From positions 5,270,001-5,334,000 of the forward strand of contig NZ_CP026029.1 in NCBI RefSeq assembly GCF_023520895.1: a DNA stretch of 64,000 nt, given 5' to 3'. The notes under the pieces are model-generated. The model had not been told where the DNA came from, made no database searches, and was given only the letters and a program-made list of their open reading frames with translations. The stretch comes from Paenibacillus sp. PK3_47 (GTDB taxonomy: Bacteria; Bacillota; Bacilli; Paenibacillales; Paenibacillaceae). Positions 7,715 through 15,885 of the stretch are shown piece after piece; the first letter of the stretch is position 1, and each line of letters begins with the position of its first letter. Made by a program: the position numbers and the translations under genes.

Positions 7715-8647
7715 ATGAAATTGACCGCCGGGGAGTTTCAGGAGATCAGACAATGGCTGTACCGCAATGCCCGTCCTTTGGAGCTGGCGAGATGGAATTA
7801 TCATTTTGAACAGGGAGACGCTGCTGCAGTGCTGGAAGCACTGTCTGCATATCAGAATGAAGACGGCGGATTCGGACATGCGCTGGAGGCAGATTCGTGG
7901 AACCCGAACTCGACACCGCTAACCACCGCTACAGCGGTTGAGAGGTTATTGGAGATTCACTGGAACGGTAACGGTCATCCTGTTGTTCAGGGAATTCTGA
8001 ACTATTTGGATAGCGGTGCGGATATGGAAAATAACAGTTGGGCTAATGTCGTTGCCAGCAACACTAACTATCCTCATGCACCCTGGTGGAACATGGCTTC
8101 AGACAGCACCTCCCGCAGTACGTTCAATCCGACCGCCATTCTGAGCGGATTTCTGCTTAAATTTGCCGAAAGGGATAGTAGTCTTTTTGAACGCGGGCTT
8201 AGCATTGCCAAGGAGATGCAATCGTTATTTTTGCAGAATCCGGCGATTGAAATGCATCCGCTCATATGTGTGCTTACACTGCTGGATTGTATTGCCGAGG
8301 CACAGCTGTGCGGAGAATTTAATTACGGGCAGCTGAAGGATGCAGCCAAGAAGCAGATTACAGTGCTGCTTGAGCGGAATGCCGGAGACTGGAGCGGGTA
8401 CAGCTGCCGTCCTTCTGCGTTTATCAAATCGCCTGACAGTCTGGGCTATGAGGATAACGCCGCCCTGCTCCAGAGAGAGCTGGATTATTTACTGGAAATC
8501 AGAAATCCCCAGGGCATCTGGAATTTAACCTGGAGCTGGGGCAGCTATGAGAAGGAGTTTGCGATCAGCGAGCATTGGTGGAAGAGCCATATTGCCATTG
8601 AGAATCTGCTGCTGCTGCAGTCCTTTGGAAGACTGGACAGAATTTAA
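7715..8647 (+). CDS. Alpha/alpha-toroid (terpenoid-cyclase-like) protein
   Basis: 310-residue soluble protein whose repeated motif YQNEDGGFGHALE (about residues 46-58) and later RNPQGIWNLTWSWG resemble the QW-type repeats of the terpenoid cyclase/prenyltransferase alpha-toroid fold. No signal peptide and no clear DxDD catalytic motif is seen, so an enzymatic role should not be assumed. I choose ATG 7715, nine bases after GGAAGG, over the upstream TTG at 7685. Its last four bases overlap the end of the convergent SDR gene. Confidence 0.65.
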   Translation: MKLTAGEFQEIRQWLYRNARPLELARWNYHFEQGDAAAVLEALSAYQNEDGGFGHALEADSWNPNSTPLTTATAVERLLEIHWNGNGHPVVQGILNYLDSGADMENNSWANVVASNTNYPHAPWWNMASDSTSRSTFNPTAILSGFLLKFAERDSSLFERGLSIAKEMQSLFLQNPAIEMHPLICVLTLLDCIAEAQLCGEFNYGQLKDAAKKQITVLLERNAGDWSGYSCRPSAFIKSPDSLGYEDNAALLQRELDYLLEIRNPQGIWNLTWSWGSYEKEFAISEHWWKSHIAIENLLLLQSFGRLDRI

Positions 8648-9501
8648 GCGCTGTAGCGGGCTGCTGCATATTCCTGCTCATAGATGGCATGAACTGTATC
8701 CAGGACCTCCCGGCTATGGGCAGTGAATTTCAGCACTGAAATCTGGTCTTTAATCAAAAAGACGCCTGAGTCCCGGCTGTGGCGCCCCAATGCGGCGTTA
8801 TAGAGAAGTCCGGCTCCGCGGCTGGGATGCGGGAAGAAGTGTTTCATTATGAACTTCATGTAGAAGGGCAACCCGGAAGGTTTCCCGCTCCGGAGTGTAT
8901 TGTTGCCTCCAGGATCTGCGCTGCGGATCATGATGCCTTCCCGGGCCAGCCGGGGAGCAATTTCATGGGTCCATAGCGAGAGCGCCATTTTGGAAGCGGC
9001 ATAAGGCCCGAACAGCTTTTTGAATGCGGCAGGGCGCTCGAGATGGGCCGGGTTAAACTGCTTCAGCGTCAGAACGGCATTCGATGAGGTGTTAATAACG
9101 GTTTTCAGCTGCCCGTTCATTAGCAGTTCCTTCAGCTCCATAGTGATGATATACGGTACTACAGTCTGCAGCTCATAATGCATCTCCCGCCCCTGAGGTG
9201 ATAGCTTAAGCTCGGGAAAGCTGCCTCCGGCGTTGTTGAACAGCAGATCGATGGTCTGTTCCTTAGCTTTGATATCCTGCAGCGCGCTCCGCAGGTCTGC
9301 GAAGTCAGAAAGGTCAGCCCTGTAGATCCGCAGCAGCTGCTGGTTCACTGCTTCGGTGAGCTGGGGGTCTTCCGCAGGAAAGGATGAGCGGATCAGGGCG
9401 ATAATCTGCCAGCCTTCTGCAAGCAGCCTGCGGGTGAGCTCAAGGCCGATCCCGTTGTTCGCTCCGGTGATAAGTGCAGTTCCGCGTTGTTGTAGGGTCA
9501 T
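8644..9501 (-). CDS. Short-chain dehydrogenase/reductase
   Basis: NAD(P)-dependent oxidoreductase of the SDR superfamily, 285 residues. The Rossmann cofactor motif TGANNGIGLELTRRL is at residues 12-26, NNAGG at about 90, and the catalytic YAASK at about 168-172. It is divergent from a MerR regulator, and its promoter has a 19-bp spacer with an embedded dyad (9579-9609), so it is almost certainly the regulator's target. SDRs under such MerR (AdhR/NmlR-like) control often act on reactive aldehydes or quinones; the actual substrate is unknown. Confidence 0.9.
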   Translation of the reverse strand: MTLQQRGTALITGANNGIGLELTRRLLAEGWQIIALIRSSFPAEDPQLTEAVNQQLLRIYRADLSDFADLRSALQDIKAKEQTIDLLFNNAGGSFPELKLSPQGREMHYELQTVVPYIITMELKELLMNGQLKTVINTSSNAVLTLKQFNPAHLERPAAFKKLFGPYAASKMALSLWTHEIAPRLAREGIMIRSADPGGNNTLRSGKPSGLPFYMKFIMKHFFPHPSRGAGLLYNAALGRHSRDSGVFLIKDQISVLKFTAHSREVLDTVHAIYEQEYAAARYSA

Positions 9502-9578
9502 TATAACTACTCCTTTATGGATGGATGATTACCGGTACCAGCTTGCTGCATGGCTGCTGTCTGCCGGTCAGTGAAGCC

Positions 9579-9609
9579 ATTCTATAACCTGGAGCCGGCT
9601 CCAAGTCAA
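9579..9609 (-). promoter_or_regulatory. MerR-type promoter of the SDR gene
   Basis: On the minus strand, -35 TTGACT (9604-9609), a 19-bp spacer, -10 TAGAAT (9579-9584). The spacer holds the dyad TTGGAG-N4-CTCCAG. Overlong spacers with a centred dyad are the hallmark of MerR-activated promoters. Confidence 0.75.
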
Positions 9610-9657
9610 GCACAGAGATCCATAATAAATCCGCTGACTGTTCAGTTTCTCTGCCCA

Positions 9658-9688
9658 TTGACTTGGAGTCAACTCCAAGTGCTACAAT
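9658..9688 (+). promoter_or_regulatory. MerR-type promoter of the merR gene itself
   Basis: -35 TTGACT (9658-9663), 19-bp spacer, -10 TACAAT (9683-9688), with the perfect dyad CTTGGAG-TCAA-CTCCAAG at 9662-9679. It is the same design as the divergent promoter at 9579-9609, so one regulator likely controls both. Confidence 0.8.
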
Positions 9689-9712
9689 GGTGGCCTAAGG
9701 AGATGAGCGTGC

Positions 9713-10162
9713 ATGAAGGAGTTAAAGATAAAAGAAGGGTATTCCATCAAAGAGACTTCGGAGCTGACGGGAATGTCTGAGGATACGATCCGTTATTATG
9801 AGAAGATCGGCCTGCTGCCCCGCGCACAGCGTAAACAGAACAGCCACCGGATCTACAGCAATGAGAATATTGAAACGATGAGACTTATGATCTGTCTCAA
9901 AAAAACAGGAATGTCCCTGGATGAGATGCGGCCGTTTCTTAATATCTCCCTGAATTCTGATCTGGCACAATATCCGGAGCTGTACGAGAAAATCCAGAGC
10001 CACAAACAGAATATCCTGGAGCAGATTGCTTCCCTGCAGCAAATTGTTGATTTTATTGACACAAAGGTTGGTCTGATCGGCAGGGACAATCAAGCTTGCG
10101 GACTGTCAGGTGACAGGAAGCGGATGCCCGCCCGGAGCCCGAGGGCTGATGAAATGCCTTAA
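9713..10162 (+). CDS. MerR-family transcriptional regulator
   Basis: 149-residue activator with an N-terminal winged helix (YSIKETSELTGMSEDTIRYY, RIYSNENIETM) and a long coiled-coil dimerisation helix (about residues 80-125). It resembles the AdhR/NmlR branch. A short tail contains one cysteine (QACGLSG), a possible sensing residue. AAGGAGATG precedes the ATG. It is divergent from the SDR gene and probably autoregulated through the dyad at 9662-9679. The terminator hairpin starts within its last codons. Confidence 0.92.
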   Translation: MKELKIKEGYSIKETSELTGMSEDTIRYYEKIGLLPRAQRKQNSHRIYSNENIETMRLMICLKKTGMSLDEMRPFLNISLNSDLAQYPELYEKIQSHKQNILEQIASLQQIVDFIDTKVGLIGRDNQACGLSGDRKRMPARSPRADEMP

Positions 10163-10184
10163 TTTTGAATTCGGGCTTTTTTTA
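10137..10184 (+). terminator. Terminator overlapping the end of merR
   Basis: AGCCCGA (10137-10143) inside the coding end pairs with TCGGGCT (10171-10177), followed by a T6 tract. Confidence 0.7.
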
Positions 10185-10242
10185 CAGCCAGGTACGGCGT
10201 TCTTCCTTAGAATAAGTACTATTAATAAAGGGAGGAATGATC

Positions 10243-11346
10243 ATGACGCAAATTACCCGTTCTCCGCTAAAGTACATTCAGGGTTCAGGTGAGCTGTACA
10301 GGCTAGGCGCATATTGCAGGCAGATAGGGGCAACGAGTGCGTGCGCAGTAGTGGACCCTTATATTCTGTCTCATTATGGAGACGGTATCGCCCGCAGCTT
10401 CCACGAGGCAGATTTGCCGCTGGTGCAGCTTGAGTTCAAGGGCGAATGCAGCCTGAAGCAGGTGGAAGAGATTGCAGCGGGGCTGGATCCGGATGCCACA
10501 GTCATCATTGTTGGAATAGGCGGCGGCAAAACGCTGGATACTGCCAAAGCAGTCAGTCACATTGCCAATCTGCCGGTGATCATTGTACCTACGGCCGCAT
10601 CTACGGATGCGCCGTGCAGTGCTATATCTGTGCTGCACACAGAAGAAGGAGAGCTGGACCAGTATCTCCAATTGCGGCGCAGTCCGGACATCGTGGTTGC
10701 TGATGTGGAGATCATTGCCAAAGCGCCGCCAAGGCTGCTGGCTGCAGGAATGGGGGATGCATTATCCACCTATTATGAAGCCCGGGCCTGCCGTAAGTCC
10801 GGGGCCATCACGAATGCGGGAGGTACCGGCTCCATTGCCGCCTTTGCGCTGGCCCGTGCATGTCTGGATACACTGCTCGCAGAGGGCGCAGAGGCCATGA
10901 AAGATGTACGGCAAGGCGTAGTATCTCCTGCAGTGGCCCATATTGTTGAAACGAATATTTACCTCAGCGGCACCGGTTTTGAGAGCGGAGGGCTGGCTGC
11001 GGCCCATGGGATCCATAACGGGCTGTCGGTGCTTGAAGAATGCCGGCACATGCTGCACGGGGAGAAGGTTGCTTTTGCCACACTCGTCCAGCTGATGCTT
11101 GAACAGGCACCGGAGGATGAAATCAGCGGAGTCATTACTTTTTGCCGGTCGGTGGGATTGCCGGTAACGCTGTGGGAAGTGGGGATTGCAGAGCCTCAGG
11201 AAGACAGGCTCAGGCTTGCTGCAGTGGCCAGCTGTTCGGCTGATAGTCCGATCTTTAATATGCCTTTCCCTGTTAGCCCGGAACAGGTGCTGGAGGCGAT
11301 TATAGCCGCTGACCGGCGGGGCCGGGAGTCTAATAAAGACTGTTAA
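10243..11346 (+). CDS. gldA: Glycerol dehydrogenase-like iron/zinc alcohol dehydrogenase
   Basis: 367-residue member of the GldA branch of iron-containing alcohol dehydrogenases, which oxidises glycerol to dihydroxyacetone with NAD. The cofactor motif GGGKTLDTAK is at about residues 91-100. Likely metal ligands are the Asp in AAGMGDALSTY and the two His in GLAAAHGIHNGL and CRHMLHGEK. ATG 10243 lies seven bases from GGAGG; the ATG at 10237 is too close. It follows the MerR terminator and so is separately transcribed. Paralogues of GldA act on other polyols, so the substrate is probable rather than certain. Confidence 0.8.
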   Translation: MTQITRSPLKYIQGSGELYRLGAYCRQIGATSACAVVDPYILSHYGDGIARSFHEADLPLVQLEFKGECSLKQVEEIAAGLDPDATVIIVGIGGGKTLDTAKAVSHIANLPVIIVPTAASTDAPCSAISVLHTEEGELDQYLQLRRSPDIVVADVEIIAKAPPRLLAAGMGDALSTYYEARACRKSGAITNAGGTGSIAAFALARACLDTLLAEGAEAMKDVRQGVVSPAVAHIVETNIYLSGTGFESGGLAAAHGIHNGLSVLEECRHMLHGEKVAFATLVQLMLEQAPEDEISGVITFCRSVGLPVTLWEVGIAEPQEDRLRLAAVASCSADSPIFNMPFPVSPEQVLEAIIAADRRGRESNKDC

Positions 11347-11433
11347 TAATTACGTGACACTGCCCTACATATTAAGCCTCCAGGTTTCAAACAATGAGAA
11401 CACTCACTGAAGAAGCCGAAGGAGGCGTTAGAA

Positions 11434-12390
11434 ATGAAGCCTGTTTTAAAACGTTTGAAGAAAGGCCGTTATTTCGTTCAATGTAAATCCCTGTGTTTTG
11501 CAACCTTTATGGTAATTTTGGTAACTGTACTGATATCTGCGGGACCGAATGCTGCAGAAGCAAAGACTGTGTTATCCCCGGAGAATTACGGCGGCCAACT
11601 AAATTTGTCCGTATCTGTACCATCGGAAACTGACTCCTCAGCCGGCGCATCAGGAGTCACCGCAGATAACGGGAAGGCTCCCGCCCGCAGCCGGGTGGCC
11701 ATTATTGTCGACGACTTCGGCAACAATATGCGGGGCACGGAGGAAATGTTCGCACTGCCGGTCAAGATTACCGCTGCCGTAATGCCGTTCATGCCAACGA
11801 CTGAGAAGGACGCCCGGCGCGCTCATGAGCTTGGCTTTGATGTGCTGGTACATTTGCCGATGGAGCCGCGCCAGGGCAAGCCGGAATGGCTGGGGCCGGG
11901 TGCCGTTCTGACAAATATGAGCGATGCCGAGGTGCGGCAGAAGGTGGAGGCTGCACTCGATAATGTTCCATATGCCGTCGGCATCAATAATCATATGGGC
12001 TCCAAAGTGACCGGAGATGAACGGGTTATGGGCATTGTCCTTGCAGTCTGCAAGGAACGCGGGTTGTTTTTTGTCGACAGCCATACCAATTACCGTTCCG
12101 TTGCCGGCAGAATGGCCAGAGAGATAGGACTACCGCCGGTAGAAAATCACATTTTTCTTGATGATGTCCATAGTTCAAGCCATGTCATCAAGCAGCTGCA
12201 GCTGGTCAGGGAACGGGCGCTTGACCAGCGTTACTGCATCACCATTGGTCATGTAGGCATCCAAGGCAAAGAAACCGCAGCGGGTATCCGCAGCGGTATC
12301 GCCCGTATGAAGGATAAAGTTGAATTTGTCGGCATCTCTGAGCTGGTCCGGGACGAATGGAAATGGAAGGCGCAGCTTACACTTCCATAA
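11434..12390 (+). CDS. Secreted divergent polysaccharide deacetylase (YibQ-like)
   Basis: 318-residue protein with a basic N-terminus, a hydrophobic signal/anchor (about residues 22-38) and a likely cleavage region at AEA-KT. The mature part belongs to the divergent polysaccharide deacetylase (DUF610/YibQ) family: VAIIVDDFGNN, VHLPMEP, INNHMGSK and FFVDSHT are its conserved metal and active-site motifs. It probably acts on cell-wall glycans outside the membrane, but no activity is established for the family. AAGGAGG precedes the ATG. Its 3' end overlaps the convergent cwlD by 14 bases. Confidence 0.85.
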   Translation: MKPVLKRLKKGRYFVQCKSLCFATFMVILVTVLISAGPNAAEAKTVLSPENYGGQLNLSVSVPSETDSSAGASGVTADNGKAPARSRVAIIVDDFGNNMRGTEEMFALPVKITAAVMPFMPTTEKDARRAHELGFDVLVHLPMEPRQGKPEWLGPGAVLTNMSDAEVRQKVEAALDNVPYAVGINNHMGSKVTGDERVMGIVLAVCKERGLFFVDSHTNYRSVAGRMAREIGLPPVENHIFLDDVHSSSHVIKQLQLVRERALDQRYCITIGHVGIQGKETAAGIRSGIARMKDKVEFVGISELVRDEWKWKAQLTLP

Positions 12391-13153
12391 GATAAGCAGC
12401 AATGCCGTTAGCTATAGCTTCAGCGATCTCCTCTTGGCCTTTCGGAGTACACAGCTTATCGCGGTCAGCAGGACTGCTGATAAAACCCGCCTCAACGATC
12501 ACCGTTGTGGCGGTTATTTTATTTAACAGATAGAAAGGTTTGCCGGCCCGGGGTCCTGTCTGCACATTATACAGCTTATTGAGCTGGTCCTGGATCGACC
12601 GCGCCAGCAGAAAGCTGCGGCCTTCCTGGCGGTACAGCACCAGCGGCCCGTGCTTCGCGGGGGAAGGCGCCCAGTTGATATGGATGCTGACCACTACATT
12701 TGCCGGCAGGGTCTCTGCCAGCTCCTTGCGCTGAGCCAGATCCCGAAGGTGGCGGGATTTGCTGCGCAGCCAGCGGTTTTCGTCACTGGGCGCATAATCG
12801 CCGGTCCGGTTCAGGATGGCATCGAATCCGTCACTGCGCAGAAGCAGGAACAAGCGGCGGGAAATGGCCAGGGTGATGTCTTTTTCCAGAATATCGCCAT
12901 GCGAGGTTCCGCCGTCAATACCTCCGTGGCCGGCATCTATCAGGATCATCCGCTGATCATGCCCCAGCATCTGCTGGCGGTGCTCTTCAACTTCGGCCTG
13001 TACAGGTGAAGGCGGAGTCCATGCTTCTGCGGCCTCTGCAGCTCCTGAATTTTGTACGAGCAGCCAGACGGAAACAAGGACAATAATGACCCGGCGCAAA
13101 ATTGCAGTGGATAGCATAAAGTTGTGTTTTTTCAGATTAGACGGATTTGGCAA
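12377..13153 (-). CDS. cwlD: N-acetylmuramoyl-L-alanine amidase CwlD
   Basis: 258-residue amidase_3 enzyme with an N-terminal signal/anchor (about residues 18-40). CwlD removes the peptide from muramic acid during spore-cortex formation, the first step towards muramic delta-lactam. Zinc and catalytic residues are visible: His in IDAGHGGIDGG, Glu in DILEKDITL, His in VVSIHINWAP, and Glu in VIVEAGFISSP. ACAGGAGG precedes the ATG. Length and layout match CwlD rather than the larger multidomain amidases. Confidence 0.85.
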   Translation of the reverse strand: MPNPSNLKKHNFMLSTAILRRVIIVLVSVWLLVQNSGAAEAAEAWTPPSPVQAEVEEHRQQMLGHDQRMILIDAGHGGIDGGTSHGDILEKDITLAISRRLFLLLRSDGFDAILNRTGDYAPSDENRWLRSKSRHLRDLAQRKELAETLPANVVVSIHINWAPSPAKHGPLVLYRQEGRSFLLARSIQDQLNKLYNVQTGPRAGKPFYLLNKITATTVIVEAGFISSPADRDKLCTPKGQEEIAEAIANGIAAYLMEV

Positions 13154-13314
13154 ATGAACAACCTCCTGTTACGGAATAAACTGATTCTTAATGGGTACTT
13201 TGTTAGATTGTGCCGTAACAGGCAAAGCTATACGAAAACACGGGTCTCCGGTTTAGATACAGAGGATATGGAGACACTAGGAATAGATTAATAAAGGATA
13301 CAGGAGGTGCCGTA

Positions 13315-13506
13315 ATGGCTTCCAGCGGTGATGAATTGGTCAAATATATTACGGAAAAAGTAGTGGTGTACATGGAGGATCCCCGTGCCAGCAGGGAGCG
13401 CCGGAAGGCTGAAAAGCAGCCGTGGGCGGAAAAGTGGTTCGGTATGCTGCCGCTAGGCCTGTCGATTTGGCGGAGTAAGTGGAGACATACTGATGACAAC
13501 AAGTAA
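13315..13506 (+). CDS. yqzE: YqzE-family protein
   Basis: 63-residue basic protein with the YqzE pattern: DELVKYITEKVVVYMEDPR, then a charged linker, then KWFGMLPLGLSIWRSKW. Function unknown; in B. subtilis yqzE lies just after the comG operon and near yqhG/yqhH, as it does here. AGGAGGTG precedes the ATG. Confidence 0.85.
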   Translation: MASSGDELVKYITEKVVVYMEDPRASRERRKAEKQPWAEKWFGMLPLGLSIWRSKWRHTDDNK

Positions 13507-13524
13507 GAGCTGTTCACAGCGCAA

Positions 13525-13576
13525 ATAACCTTCCCGGATGACGGACGCTAAAGCGGCGTACTGCCCGGGAAGGTTA
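13525..13576. terminator. Bidirectional terminator
   Basis: ATAACCTTCCCGG (13525-13537) pairs with CCGGGAAGGTTAT (13564-13576), between the convergent yqzE and the secreted-protein gene at 13584. Confidence 0.8.
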
Positions 13577-13583
13577 TTTATAT

Positions 13584-14660
13584 TTAATGCGGTGAATTTG
13601 AAATATCCGGTGCAGCGCCTAATTTATCAGGTCCCGTCAGTGTAACCGGATGCAGCGTACCGCTCTGCTGAAGGAATGACAGCGGTAAGTACCGTTTGCC
13701 GCCAGGTCCGGAGGCGGCATACACAACTGCAGAGCTGCTGGTTGCGATCTTGCCTGCGGCAGGCAGCGTCCAGCGCTGAAAGCCGGTAATCATAAAAGGT
13801 GCGCCCAGGGAATCGTTACGTCCTGCCGACTGGAAGGCGACACTTCCATATTGGCCGAGCAGTGCTGCTGAGAAGCTGTCGCCGCTGAGATCCTTGAGCT
13901 TAGGGTTTGCCAGCCACTGCAGATCTGCATAGGGATCATCCTGTCCTTTGCCCTTGAATGCTTGAAGGGGGGACAAGCCATTAATGAGACTGGAAACTGT
14001 GTCTGTTCCTCGTACAGTTAACTTGAGTACCGCTTCCGTCTTACTGGTACTCCAAGGCAGCACTTCCGGAACCGAGGCGTTAATGTACAAGGTCTCATCA
14101 TCAAGCACCAGCTGCCACAGGGGCAGAAGCGGAGCATAGAATGCGGTCAGTTCCATTGGACCTGAATAAGCTGAAGGTATAAGTTCTTCCTGCACCAGAT
14201 ACTGGCGCAGTTCAGCAAGGCTGTAAGGTAATCCTGAGGTTCCGGCACCATACTCGCTAAGAACATAACCGCTGCCCTGCTGTGCAGCGGTTATGATGAG
14301 ATATCCGATGCGCTGCTTATTGTCCATGACATTGACCAGCCAGCTATGTGTCCCCGGACCCAGTGGGTAATACTCTGTTCCGGCGTTCTTCCAATCCTTG
14401 AACGGTGCATTAGCAGACAGCTTGCTGATCGTGAGACTTACAAAATCCTGCAAGGAGGCAGGAGAAGGGAGTGACTTCATGGCCAGCGCGGACAGCTTGT
14501 CATGAGAGACCGCTTGTGTGACAGTGACCCGGCTGTCCGTGGCTGCATGTACGGATGGAAAAGCAGGGCCGGTCCATAAAACGGCCACTCCCAGGCACAA
14601 AAGGAGGAGAAGCCGGATCTTCCGGCCGGAGGCCGCCTTCTGCCTTGTCTTTATTTTCAT
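13584..14660 (-). CDS. Secreted hypothetical protein
   Basis: I do not recognise the family. The protein (358 aa) has a classical signal peptide: basic start, hydrophobic IRLLLLLCLGVAVLW, and a probable cleavage site after VHA. The mature chain is rich in Ser, Leu and Gly with no cysteines that could form disulfides, no repeats and no obvious catalytic motif. I choose ATG 14660, nine bases from AAGGTG, over the GTG at 14672, which overlaps that site. It is flanked by terminators on both sides, so it is probably a single-gene transcript. Confidence 0.7.
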   Translation of the reverse strand: MKIKTRQKAASGRKIRLLLLLCLGVAVLWTGPAFPSVHAATDSRVTVTQAVSHDKLSALAMKSLPSPASLQDFVSLTISKLSANAPFKDWKNAGTEYYPLGPGTHSWLVNVMDNKQRIGYLIITAAQQGSGYVLSEYGAGTSGLPYSLAELRQYLVQEELIPSAYSGPMELTAFYAPLLPLWQLVLDDETLYINASVPEVLPWSTSKTEAVLKLTVRGTDTVSSLINGLSPLQAFKGKGQDDPYADLQWLANPKLKDLSGDSFSAALLGQYGSVAFQSAGRNDSLGAPFMITGFQRWTLPAAGKIATSSSAVVYAASGPGGKRYLPLSFLQQSGTLHPVTLTGPDKLGAAPDISNSPH

Positions 14661-14754
14661 GTCATTGTTCACCTTTCTGGTTCTATTCGGCTTGCAGTAT
14701 GACCCTACAGCTAATTGTAGAGGACAAGCCTTAAAAAGGCTGTTGCATGCTGTC

Positions 14755-14786
14755 GCGCCGGAAAGCGGATATTCGGCGCTTTTTTT
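14755..14786 (+). terminator. Plus-strand terminator between two minus-strand genes
   Basis: GCGCCG (14755-14760) pairs with CGGCGC (14774-14779) and is followed by T7 on the plus strand. Both neighbouring genes run on the minus strand, so this orientation is unexpected. Confidence 0.55.
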
Positions 14787-14814
14787 GCCTGGTTATGGCG
14801 AGCGGGCTCACATT

Positions 14815-15885
14815 CTATGTGCTGCGCAGATGAAACAGGCCGTAGGTAATGGCGGATACTGCGATCTGCGGTTCATACTGCCAGGCTGTTTCCTTGCGGC
14901 GGCGGTTATACTGCTCTTCGATGGCAAGCTTTTTCTCTTCATCCGGTTCCTTCAGCAGCTCTTCATAGTAGATGTCTACAATGCTCAGCTCAAGGGCCAG
15001 CCGCTCCCTGGCTTCCTCGGCCCAGCTGTAATCCAGTCCCGCCAGCTGTGAGGTCAAATAAGCTTCAAGCCGGTCCGCACCGGTTTTGACACTCATTTCA
15101 TAGGGCTGAATATGAATGTTTTCCGGCAGGCGCGGAGTCAGCTCCAGCGCATCCAGCCTCTCGCCAAAGTCCGGCAGAATTCTCCCGCTCGTTAAGGAGA
15201 TACCGATGAAATGCAGCTCTTCACGCTTCAGATCACAGGTCATTTCCACTTTATAGCATACGCCGAGCCACGGCTCATAGGCAGCCGAGAACAAGGTCGT
15301 CCGCTGTCTCTCCCCGGGGTTCTCAAAAAGCTGCAGACACTTGCCCTCGTCCCGGGCTGCGGACCAGATCTGGCGCAGCCGCTTGCTGCCGTAGATGACA
15401 TCCTCCCGCCGGATCATGCCCGGACCAATCCGGGGCAGGGCCGGAACGATGCCGAAATAACGGGCGAGGATGCCATCCTGGGCATTGCCTGCGCCGCCGG
15501 CAGGCGCCGCTCCCTTAGGCGGCTGTGCACCTGCGGGTGCATTAGCAGCCATGTCGGCCCCGGCTTCCACAGCCGAGGCGCCGGTTCCGGACGGCAAATT
15601 ACCTGCAGCAGGCTGATTTACGCCGACAGCCCGTGCCGCAGGGGGCTGGGCGGCGAGGCTGTCGTATTTTTCCGGATCAAATACAAAGGTGAAGGACAGT
15701 GTCTCCGGCGGTGCGCCAGTACGCTCGACGAACCCCCAATAATAAGGGCGGTCGGTAAGCATCCGGTCAGCACGGGGGGAGAGTTTCACCGTCACATGAA
15801 GCGGGGAGGATTCGATAATGGAGCATTCCGTAGTTTCCAGATAATCCATGACCTGCTGGCGCACCTGCTGTGGCGTGAGCGTCAT
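14815..15885 (-). CDS. yqhG: YqhG-family protein with a long low-complexity insert
   Basis: 356-residue relative of B. subtilis YqhG (about 260 aa). Family motifs include TPQQVRQQVMDYLETTE, the DRPYYWGFVERTG block at residues 45-57, and YGLFHLRST at the C-terminus. Residues about 78-136 are an Ala/Gly/Pro-rich insert, probably an unstructured linker. The gene overlaps yqhH by four bases (ATGA), so the pair is translationally coupled, the conserved arrangement in Bacilli. Biochemical role unknown; linkage suggests it works with the SNF2 helicase. Confidence 0.9.
   Translation of the reverse strand: MTLTPQQVRQQVMDYLETTECSIIESSPLHVTVKLSPRADRMLTDRPYYWGFVERTGAPPETLSFTFVFDPEKYDSLAAQPPAARAVGVNQPAAGNLPSGTGASAVEAGADMAANAPAGAQPPKGAAPAGGAGNAQDGILARYFGIVPALPRIGPGMIRREDVIYGSKRLRQIWSAARDEGKCLQLFENPGERQRTTLFSAAYEPWLGVCYKVEMTCDLKREELHFIGISLTSGRILPDFGERLDALELTPRLPENIHIQPYEMSVKTGADRLEAYLTSQLAGLDYSWAEEARERLALELSIVDIYYEELLKEPDEEKKLAIEEQYNRRRKETAWQYEPQIAVSAITYGLFHLRST

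Noticed and set aside
14518..15051. 177-residue plus-strand frame opposite the secreted-protein and yqhG genes
   Set aside because: It is antisense to two well-supported genes, contains the terminator at 14755, and lacks a ribosome site.
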